Assembly: GCA_937885165.1 (NCBI GenBank)
Contig: CAKZZJ010000199.1
Span: forward strand, 1-5,811
Length of the DNA: 5,811 nt
Direction of reading: 5' to 3'
DNA from: an uncultured Caryophanales bacterium
GTDB taxonomy: Bacteria > Bacillota_I > Bacilli_A > Acholeplasmatales > Anaeroplasmataceae
Both the position numbers and the translations under genes were made by a program. Shown one piece after another: positions 1-5,811 of the stretch. The first letter of the stretch is position 1. Each line of letters starts with the position of its first letter. Below the pieces are notes generated by a model. The model made no database searches. It was not told the DNA's origin and saw only the letters and a program-made list of their open reading frames with translations.

Positions 1-680
1 AAGTCGTTGCTGATGTCGATTTTCCGACCTGTAATCACATCGGTTGCCACCTTGTTGTCGCCCAGCACTTCGGCAAATCGGCTGCAGAAGAATGTAGCAT
101 CGTGTGTGGTTCCGTTCAGAATGGTGAGCACGGTGCGTCCTTCGGCTTGGCGGGCGATGACGTATACACCTTTGTAAGGAATAAACTGCGTTTGCTTTCC
201 GCCAATGATGCAAGGGTTGTTCTGGCGCCAATGGAGCAGTCGCGAGAGCCAGTTGAACATGGCATTCTGCTCAGGTGTACGCCCTTCGGCAGTGAATGCA
301 TTTTGTTTGTCGCCCGGGAATCCGCCGGGGAAGTCCTGACGCACATATCCGTCACTTACTCGCTTGGTGCCGTTCATGAGCACTTCCGTTCCGTAATAGA
401 GTTGTGGTGTGCGGTTCATGGTAAGCAACAGGCCCAAGGCTTGCTTCAGCATGAGTGTGTCTTGCCCTTCCTTGAGGAATCGGTCGGTGTCGTGATTCTC
501 TATGAAAGCCATGACCGACGATGGGTTTGGATAGAGATAGTCGTAAAGCAGTGAACCATAGATGCGGTTGTAGCCATTCCACCAGTCGTCAGTGTCCTCA
601 TAACGGGCCTTGTCCAAGCGGTCGAAGAAAGCAAAATCCATGACTGTCTTCAGATAAGAGTTCTCCTCTGAAAGTTTGGA
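1..680 (-). CDS. C-terminal part of a SusA-like GH13 alpha-amylase/neopullulanase (fragment)
   Basis: This is about 225 codons from the second half of a glycoside hydrolase family 13 enzyme, which hydrolyses alpha-1,4-glucans or their oligosaccharides. Recognisable parts in order are NSYLKTVMDF near 630-660, leading into the late barrel; FIENHDTDRF at 477-506, which is conserved region IV, with the transition-state-stabilising Asp at 489-491; QLYYGTE near 380-400; DFPGGFPGD near 310-335; and the start of the C-terminal beta-sandwich, with IPYKGVYVIAR near 150-185. The wording closely resembles SusA-type neopullulanases of Bacteroides and Prevotella (from memory, no search run). The catalytic nucleophile Asp and acid/base Glu regions are absent because the N-terminal half is replaced by pectate-lyase sequence, so this product could not be an active amylase. 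Arg codons are all CGN and Leu never uses TTA, unlike the rest of the window. The frame is still open at position 1. Confidence 0.9.
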
Positions 681-690
681 GCCATTAACT
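660..690 (-). other. Junction between two genomes or genes (probable chimeric join)
   Basis: Reading on the minus strand, AT-type codons run through ACA ATT AAA GTT AAT (to 684). From 683 the codons become GGC TCC AAA CTT TCA GAG GAG AAC and stay GC-balanced to the window edge. The protein changes from a beta-rich pectate-lyase-associated module to the mid-barrel of a GH13 enzyme, with no linker between them. The frame is preserved across the join. The exact breakpoint cannot be placed more tightly because the short stretch encoding GSK could belong to either side, which would fit a join at a short shared word. Confidence 0.85.
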
Positions 691-887
691 TTAATTGTTG
701 TCTTAGAATCATTATCACCAAATACTATAGTTAAAGTAGCTGATTTAGTAAGGGTAAATTTAATTGATGTAGATGATTCAATCTTAAGGCATGTAGAATA
801 TGTTACACCATTATAAGTTGCGACGCCTTTATCTTTAGATGTATTACCACTTACAGTAAAGAATGAACCAGTATATGGGAATGTCAA
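684..887 (-). other. Truncated C-terminal beta-rich module
   Basis: Residues 1642-1709 begin LTFPYTGSFFTVSGNTSKDKG and continue with ATYNGVTYSTCLKIESSTSI and KSATLTIVFGDNDSKTTIKVNG. The 'Y-G-x-T-Y-S-T-C-L-K-x-E-S-S-T' pattern is of a kind seen in accessory modules of gut PL1 and related lyases (from memory). The module stops in the middle of a strand where the GH13 sequence starts, so its final strands and anything after them are missing. This supports an abnormal join. Confidence 0.6.
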
Positions 888-3800
888 TTCTTCTATTGCA
901 GATTGTAATTCTTCAAGTGATGTTTCTGCAGACGTAAGTTTAGCATAATTAGTTACTGATTCTTTTTCAGTTTCTGAAAGTGTATTATATATTGTTCTTG
1001 CGTTTGTAATAGTGCCAGCATCAGATAATGTAACTTCAGCAGGAATTTCATCAATTAATGCTATAGTATATGCAATAACCATATTAGAATAGCCACTTAT
1101 ATTTTCTTTTTGAGTATCAGTTAAGTTATTATAAGCTTCATATGCATCGCTATATGATGCTAAATCATCTGCTGATGCAATAAGTTCATTAACTTCTTCT
1201 ATCATAACAAGTTCATCATATTTAGTTCTCGCTGCAGTAACAATCTTATATGCTGCAACAACGCCTGAATCTGCTTTTTGATCACTATCTAATGCTTCAT
1301 ATGCATCTTCAGCATCAGTAATTACATTTTTAGATTCTAAAGTAACTGTAGCTGGAATTAAATTAGCCTTATTGATAAACACATTTACAGCAATAGAAGA
1401 TAATTCTTCTTCTGCAGAAACCAGTTTAGATAAATTAGATATTACTACTCCTGATACATTAGAATTTAATTCATTTAATGCACTTCTTGCCTGAATTACA
1501 TTGTCAGCATTATCTTCAGTTACTGGTGATACAATCGCATCTATTAAGTCTTCAACATATGCTTTACCTAATGCTTTATATTTTGCAAGTGCTTCACTTA
1601 CTTTACTATAATCAACTGTTTCTTTTAGTTCATCACTAAGTGCATTATAAGCATTATCTGCTGCCTTGATTGCTAGAAGGCATGAATCAGTATAAGTTAT
1701 AGTTTCTGGTATTGCATCAACTTTAGCATTATATTCAGCAATTCTCTTCTGATTTAATTCTTCAGAATTATAAGTTTCAAGCACTAATGAAGTAATAGTC
1801 ATTTCTTTAAATACTAGCTGGCTTATAACACCTTTAGATACAGAACCAGGTTGGAAATTAACTGGTTGTATGAAATATGTACCTGGGGTGATTACTGCAC
1901 TGCCATCACCTTCAAGTATTGCTACACCTGCTTCATTACATAAAACGCCAAGTTTAGCTTGATCACCATAAGTTAGTGTTATTGTTGCATCTGCTGTAAT
2001 CTTAAATGCGTAAACTGATTTAGATACTTTGCCAACTACAGTCGTTGAGCCAACTTCTAAATTATTTACTGTAGGCTTTGTTGCTTCATTTACATAAGAT
2101 ACATCAGATAATGTAACTGCCTCAGGATTGATTAATGATTCTTTCATAACACCACAGTATGCATAAATATATTTCTTAGCTAATGTTACATCTTCTTGAA
2201 GTTCATAATCCCCTGAAGGAATATATGATAATGTTGTAGATGTATCAAATGCTGAATAATTAATATTTCTTGCAGCAAATTTACAATCGTTGCTTACAAC
2301 TGTTGATTTATCTGTAACATAAGTTGCTTGTGAACCCTTATTCCATATCACTGATGAAATTGAATCATTGTATGATTTGATTGCTCCACCCTCAACTGCG
2401 AATGGTGATTTACATGCATATAATAAATTATATTCAGAATAAATATATGCATCGGCTCTTGTATTCATCGCATAATCAGTTTGACCATAGAATATATTGT
2501 TATACATATGAACATTGGCTCTTCTTGTAAGAGGACCTCTTGCTTTACACATATACCAATAATTATGATGATAAGTTAAATTAAATTGTAGTGAATAATC
2601 AGCTGAGCCAACTAAATTAGTCTTATGGCAGCCTTCAAAATAATTATAGCTTACTGTTAAATACTGACCACGCTTGAAGTCACATGATCCATCGCCTTCA
2701 CTCTTATCTGATTCAGCAGGGTTTGAAATAGTTGGGCCATAGAATTCATTATTATGGATCCAACATCTTTCAACTGATGCTGTTAAATCAGATGATGCAT
2801 TCTTAGATGCTTGTATACCTTCCATACCGATTGCGTCTTCTGGTGTATTGATGAATGTTAAATTTCTTACCTCAAAGCTTTGACCTAAGCCTAAAGATGC
2901 AGTAGATGATTCAGCCATGAAGTGGAAGCCCCATCCATCTATTGTTGCGTCATTTCCTACACCTTCAAGTGTAATATCTTTACCTGATTTCATTCTAGCC
3001 ATATGGCCATTGTCACCAGCTGTACCACCATTACCAGTTGAATTATATAAAGTCAAACCAGAAATAAGTGGAGTTGAATTTGCATTAAAAGTTCCTTTAT
3101 TATATAAGCCTGAATTAGATACAGTACCGATAAATCTAACTACTAGCGGAATACCTGCTTCACCTAAAACTTTGATAATCCCTTGATTTGTATTTGCAGT
3201 ACCACCGTTTGCAGCAAGATTATTTCCTACATCCTGACCTACTGAATTTAATATATTACCAATACCTGTAACAGTGATATTTCCATAACTTAAAGTGATT
3301 GTGTTTTTATTATCATCTGTTACATTTAATACTATTGCTTTATCTTTTAATGTGCCATCATCATTATAAGCGCCGACACCAGCATTATAATTAAAATGTG
3401 CAAATCCTGATCTATCGTATGCTTCTACTTTTACTGTATCTGTAGTATTGCCTAGACTTTCATCTGCTACATTACCTTCAAATACAGGATAAACAGTAAA
3501 ATTATGATTGCCTGCTTTTAGACCAAAGATATCAATTCTTACTACTTTGTTAGTAGTAGTAACATAATAATCTCTTTCATCTTCAAGAATTGTATTACCG
3601 TCATATACTTGATATCCGATTGAATCTTCTACATCATTAAATACTACATATGCACTTTCAAATAAACCTTCTTCCTTAGTAAATGTTAAGGCATCAGCAT
3701 CTTGAACATCATATTTAGGCTTAAGTGATGTATCTGAATTAAATGTAGCTGTTGATAAATCAACTTTTGTTGATTCATCATCTAAATCTTTATACCAACC

Positions 3801-5811
3801 TGTAAACTTATATCCAGATTCAACTTTTGCTGAAACATTCTCAGTTACTTTAGAACCTTTGTCTATTGTAATATCTTTATATGCATTACCTTCTTTATCT
3901 TCAAATATTACATGTATCTGTTCTACAAATTTTGCATATAATGTAATATCTTCTGCTATCGCAACATTCTTATCAAATGCTGTAGTTAAGTCTTCATCAG
4001 TATACCAACCAACAAATCTATATCCTTCTTTAGTAACTGTAGGAAGAGTAGCACTATATTTAGTGTTCTTTTCTATAGATATATCTTCTATGGTTGTTGT
4101 AGTATTAGTTACAAATGAAATTTTAACTATATCGTCTTCTGTTAATTCTTCATAATGAGCTTTTAATGTTATATTTTCATTTATTTCTTCTTCAAAATTA
4201 AATAATGTATCTCCATTATACCAGCCAGTAAATCTATAACCTGATTTAGAAGGATCAGTTGGTTTTGTTACATTACCACCCTTAACTACTAATATTTCTT
4301 CATTATCATTTCCATTGTCATAATCAAATGTAACTGTTACTTTTTCTACTTCAGATTCAAAATATAGACAAGTTACATTTATTGAACATCCACCATCAGA
4401 TCCTGTACTTGATAAGATATAAGTACCACTAGTTATATCACTCCAAACTACAGATACTGGAGTTTTAGAACCAGAATATGATGTTTCGGTTTCTTTAACA
4501 ATGGTTGTACCATCTGATGCATAAAGTTTAACTGTAGATGCTTTATTTGATGATGCCCATAAACCATTTAGATGAATTGTAGATGTACCTGATAAAACAA
4601 TTGTTATATTCTTACCCTGGGTATTAAATACAGTACCATTTGATTCAAATTGTACTCCAGTAGGGAATGTAAAACTTCCATAAGTAAGTTCTTTAGTTGT
4701 TTTACATCTATTATTACTATCAGGAGTAGCTAATGCATCTTCTGCTGAAGCATAATCATATAATGTCTTCCAAGGTGTTAATGTAACGCCTGTTGCTGTA
4801 CCAAAGCCGTTTGATACTGTGGTATTTTCACTTTCTATCCAGTGAGCAACAAGAGTTATATCTTCAGATATTGCTGTATTAAAATCAAATGCAGTCATCT
4901 CGCCTTCTTTATACCAACCATCAAAATCATATAGTGTCTTAGTTGGATTAACTGGTTTAGTTGCCTTTTTGCCTTCTTCAACAGTCTGTTCACTAACAGC
5001 ACTTCCACCATTTGAATTAAATGTTACTGTATAAGTTGTTGTAGGTGGAGTAGGAGTAACTGGAGTATCTTCTACTTCAATAACATTTACGCCATAAATT
5101 CTAATTGATTCGCTTGTTGTTAAATAATATTTAGAATTTTCAGTTAATTCTAATGTAGCTGTTTCAAATTTTTGAGCATCTAAACCTGTTACAGATCCAC
5201 TTGCTACAACTACATCATCAGTAGCATTAGCAAACTTATTTACACCTAAAGCTAATTTAAATTCTCTTGCTGTACCTGTAGAACTTGTATGAGACAAGAA
5301 TAATTGAATTACTGCACTTTTACCTGCATATGATGATAAATCAATTAGTATATGTCTTGTAGAACTAGATGAACCTGTAAGTAGTGCTAAAGTAACATTA
5401 CTATCTTCATTAAGATAATTCTTAATTTTTGTTGAAACAGATTTTGCTTCCATATAATTACTAGAAGATGATTCAACAACTACTGATACATTACCTACAT
5501 TTTGTGTTGTAACTATAGCATCTTTATCTTTGCCATCTGTTGTCTTTTCATGTACTAAATTGTTGAATAATGCTGTTTGACTTAATGTGTTAGATACTTG
5601 ATTCTCACTCCAGTGTGCTGTAAGAGTTAAATCAGATGTAACTAGAGTATTAAAATCAAATGCTGTAGTTGCGCTAGCTACAAACCAACCATCAAATGTA
5701 TATCCTTCTTTTGTTGGATCTTCTGGTTTAGTAACTTTATTACCTTTTACAACTGTTACTGCAGAAACACTTGATCCACCATCTGAATCAAATGTAACTG
5801 TGACATTTTCT
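684..5811 (-). CDS. Giant modular surface pectate lyase (PL1) with InlB B-repeats, partial at both ends
   Basis: This gene encodes a secreted or wall-displayed enzyme predicted to cleave pectate (polygalacturonate) by calcium-dependent beta-elimination. About 1709 residues are visible. The order is InlB repeat (1-67), beta module A (68-247), Pro/Thr linker (248-259), InlB repeat (260-324), beta module B (325-487), three InlB repeats (491-700), FN3-like module (701-797), PL1 domain (800-1222), beta module (1223-1353), five helical repeats (1354-1641) and a truncated beta module (1642-1709). Neither the signal peptide nor any C-terminal anchor lies in the window. All Trp codons are TGG and I saw no in-frame TGA, so the standard bacterial code fits. 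Codons are strongly AT-biased, with Arg almost always AGA, which points to a low-GC Gram-positive gut bacterium (inferred). The natural C-terminus is missing because the frame runs directly into unrelated GH13 sequence near 680. The PL1 assignment is firm; the exact substrate is inferred. Confidence 0.88.
888..1070 (-). repeat. Helical repeat unit 5
   Basis: Residues 1581-1641 read IALIDEIPAEVTLSDAG, ARTIYNTLSETEKESVTNYA and KLTSAETSLEELQSAI. It is the best match to the helical repeat common in secreted clostridial proteins ('Y..L...EK..V.NY.KL..AE'). It acts as the end of the rod before the next beta module. Confidence 0.78.
1071..1205 (-). repeat. Helical repeat unit 4 (short)
   Basis: Residues 1536-1580 read MIEEVNELIASADDLASYSD, AYEAYNNLTDTQKENISGYS. 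It is about 45 residues, shorter than its neighbours. It lacks the 'IP..VTL' stretch after helix 1, and its third helix is abbreviated before running into unit 5. Confidence 0.7.
1206..1394 (-). repeat. Helical repeat unit 3
   Basis: Residues 1473-1535 read FINKANLIPATVTLES, AEDAYEALDSDQKADSGV and AYKIVTAARTKYDELV. The central 'AYxALxxxQK' signature matches units 1, 4 and 5. Confidence 0.72.
1395..1562 (-). repeat. Helical repeat unit 2 (degenerate)
   Basis: Residues 1417-1472 read EDLIDAIVSPVTEDNADNV, ARSALNELNSNVSGVVIS and LSKLVSAEEELSS. The three-helix layout is kept, but the 'LS.E.K' turn between helices 2 and 3 is replaced by an uncharged one. Confidence 0.65.
1563..1751 (-). repeat. 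Helical repeat unit 1
   Basis: Residues 1354-1416 form the first of five degenerate units with the scheme 'helix with IDxIP, helix with A..AYNxLSxExK, helix with YSKxxxAxxxY'. Here the landmarks are AKVDAIPETITYTD, AADNAYNALSDELKETV and DYSKVSEALAKYKAL. Confidence 0.75.
1752..2144 (-). other. Beta-rich module after the lyase domain
   Basis: Residues 1223-1353 follow the end of the helix. They include VGKVSKSVYAFKITADATITLTYGD, GVAILEGDGSAVITPGTYFIQPVNF and KGVISQLVFKEMTITSLVLE. The design (strand, 'DATITLTYG', 'PGTYFI', closing strand) resembles the truncated module at 684-887, so the two may be copies of one accessory fold. I infer a carbohydrate-binding or stabilising role. Confidence 0.5.
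2145..3413 (-). other. Family PL1 pectate lyase catalytic domain
   Basis: Residues 800-1222 form a right-handed parallel beta-helix of the PelC/PL1 type, slightly longer than the usual 300-350 residues. Landmarks are GFAHFNYNAGVGAYNDDG at the start, ITLEGVGNDATIDGWGFHF, VRNLTFINTPEDAIG, CWIHNNEF, GDGSCDFKRG, LTVSYNYFEGCHKTNLVGS, LTYHHNYW, ARGPLTRRANVHMYNN. By comparison with Erwinia PelC from memory, R1091 in RGPLTR (RxPxxR) is the catalytic Arg, K1063 matches PelC K190, and D1040 and D1044 match calcium ligands E166 and D170. D992 matches one of the D129/D131 pair. All the key positions are filled, so an active calcium-dependent pectate lyase is expected. A pectin (methylated) preference cannot be excluded. 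Confidence 0.9.
3420..3710 (-). other. Fibronectin type III-like module preceding the lyase domain
   Basis: Residues 701-797 include AYVVFNDVEDSIGYQVYDGN, IDIFGLKAGNHNFTVYPVF and a final DTVKVEAYDRS strand. The 'xGYxVY ... GLKAGxHxFxVxPV' pattern is typical of the FN3-like modules that sit just before PL1 domains in gut bacterial lyases. It probably packs against or positions the catalytic helix. Confidence 0.65.
3711..3917 (-). repeat. InlB B-repeat 5 (divergent)
   Basis: Residues 632-700 start IHVIFEDKEGN, carry ESGYKFTGWYKDLDDES, and end FNSDTSLKPKY. The GWY core is kept, but the first strand lacks the usual NGG and the C-terminal half is longer. It is the most degenerate copy and sits directly before the FN3-like module. 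Confidence 0.8.
3927..4127 (-). repeat. InlB B-repeat 4
   Basis: Residues 562-628 start VKISFVTNT, carry LPTVTKEGYRFVGWYTDED, and end AFDKNVAIAEDITLYAKF. It follows repeat 3 after an eight-residue acidic connector (EELTEDDI). Confidence 0.87.
4152..4340 (-). repeat. InlB B-repeat 3
   Basis: Residues 491-553 start VTVTFDYDNGN, carry KPTDPSKSGYRFTGWY, and end FNFEEEINENITLKAHY. This is the first of three back-to-back copies. Confidence 0.88.
4350..4838 (-). other. Beta-rich module B, possible carbohydrate-binding module
   Basis: Residues 325-487 lie between InlB repeats 2 and 3. The segments include TPWKTLYDYASAEDAL, NITIVLSGTSTIHLNGLW, STVKLYASDGTTIVKE and SGTYILSSTGSDGG, ending NVTCLYFE. 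The pattern of short strands, a central Trp-containing strand and the final 'SGTY-L-S' motif resembles jelly-roll modules attached to polysaccharide lyases. No catalytic residues are evident. The function is inferred from context only. Confidence 0.5.
4839..5033 (-). repeat. InlB B-repeat 2
   Basis: Residues 260-324 carry the full pattern: YTVTFNSNGG, KPVNPTKTLYDFDGWY, AFDFNTAISEDITLVAHW. It is the copy most like repeat 1, and the two also share a nearly identical DNA stretch (attaaaatcaaatgc at about 4878-4892 and 5649-5663). Confidence 0.9.
5034..5069 (-). other. Pro/Thr-rich interdomain linker
   Basis: Twelve residues, DTPVTPTPPTTT, join beta module A to InlB repeat 2. Short Pro/Thr linkers are common in modular extracellular carbohydrate-active enzymes and mark a clear domain boundary here. 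Confidence 0.8.
5070..5609 (-). other. Beta-rich module A of unknown function
   Basis: Residues 68-247 lie between InlB repeats 1 and 2. They begin NTLSQTALFNN and include an ILIDLSSYAGKSAVIQLFL segment and a closing strand with SIRIYGVNVIEVE. The alternating hydrophobic strands, with Ser/Thr-rich loops and no recognisable catalytic motif, suggest a jelly-roll-like module, possibly carbohydrate-binding. I do not recognise the family, and the binding role is inference from its position in a pectinase. Confidence 0.5.
5610..5810 (-). repeat. InlB B-repeat (Listeria-Bacteroides repeat) 1
   Basis: Residues 1-67 form a beta-grasp-like InlB B-repeat: VTVTFDSDGG at the start, a KPEDPTKEGYTFDGW core, then AFDFNTLVTSDLTLTAHW. 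This family (PF09479 type) is found in secreted Gram-positive proteins as a spacer or adhesive element. The repeat is probably nearly complete, although the window edge cuts just before it. Confidence 0.88.

Noticed and set aside
102..554. Plus-strand open frame of 150 codons over the GH13 fragment
   Set aside because: It lies antisense to a clearly recognisable GH13 reading frame, and its translation has no family character. It is a shadow of the GC-balanced segment.
116..582. Two short minus-strand open frames (116-355 and 352-582)
   Set aside because: They are in other frames of the same strand as the GH13 coding sequence, and the conserved ENHDTDR and DFPGGF motifs are not in them.
660..690. 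Mobile element or phage insertion as the cause of the composition switch
   Set aside because: I see no inverted repeats, target duplication, transposase or integrase sequence, and the switch is coding to coding with no intervening element.
2917..3186. Plus-strand open frame of 89 codons
   Set aside because: It is antisense to the N-terminal part of the PL1 domain, which is strongly recognisable on the minus strand.
3859..4155. Plus-strand hydrophobic open frame of 98 codons
   Set aside because: It is antisense to InlB repeats 4 and 5. The hydrophobicity comes from reading AT-rich antisense codons, not from a membrane protein.
3792..5690. Recurring short DNA word (ataccaacc-like at 3792, 4002, 4218, 4911 and 5682), considered as a CRISPR or DNA-level repeat array
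   Set aside because: It is simply the antisense of the conserved GWY/GWF codons in the five InlB repeats. Spacing is irregular and inside coding sequence, with no spacers.
684..5810. Possible alternative genetic code (TGA as Trp) given the low GC
   Set aside because: All Trp codons in conserved GW, CWIHNN and NYW positions are TGG, and I found no in-frame TGA.

Overview
The window is read on the minus strand. It is one open frame from about 5810 down to 3 (roughly 1936 codons), with no in-frame stop that I found by manual translation. There is no gene start, gene end, promoter, RBS, terminator or RNA gene, so both ends are internal to coding sequence. Residue numbers below are local: residue 1 is the codon at 5810-5808, and numbers rise as coordinates fall.

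The frame joins two pieces that look as if they come from different organisms. From 5810 to about 684 the DNA is AT-rich and its codons are strongly AT-biased: Arg is nearly always AGA and Leu mostly TTA or CTT. It encodes a giant modular extracellular protein typical of low-GC Gram-positive gut bacteria (Bacillota/Erysipelotrichia-like; inferred from style). The order, N to C, is InlB B-repeat 1; beta-rich module A; a Pro/Thr linker; InlB repeat 2; beta-rich module B; InlB repeats 3, 4 and 5; an FN3-like module; a family PL1 pectate lyase domain with the RxPxxR motif; another beta-rich module; five degenerate all-helical repeats; and the start of a further beta-rich module. The likely role is a cell-surface or secreted enzyme that cleaves plant pectate, with the other modules used for display, spacing and perhaps glycan binding.

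From about 680 down to 1 the composition changes abruptly to roughly balanced GC. Arg becomes CGN only, and TTA is absent for Leu. The protein is now the C-terminal half of a GH13 alpha-amylase/neopullulanase of the Bacteroidota SusA type, with ENHDTDR at about 480-500. The first half of its catalytic barrel is missing. The switch falls within about 20-30 bases, inside a module on one side and inside a barrel on the other. I consider it most likely an assembly or library chimera of two gut bacteria; a real recombination fusion is the less likely alternative. The two genes should not be read as working together until the join is verified.
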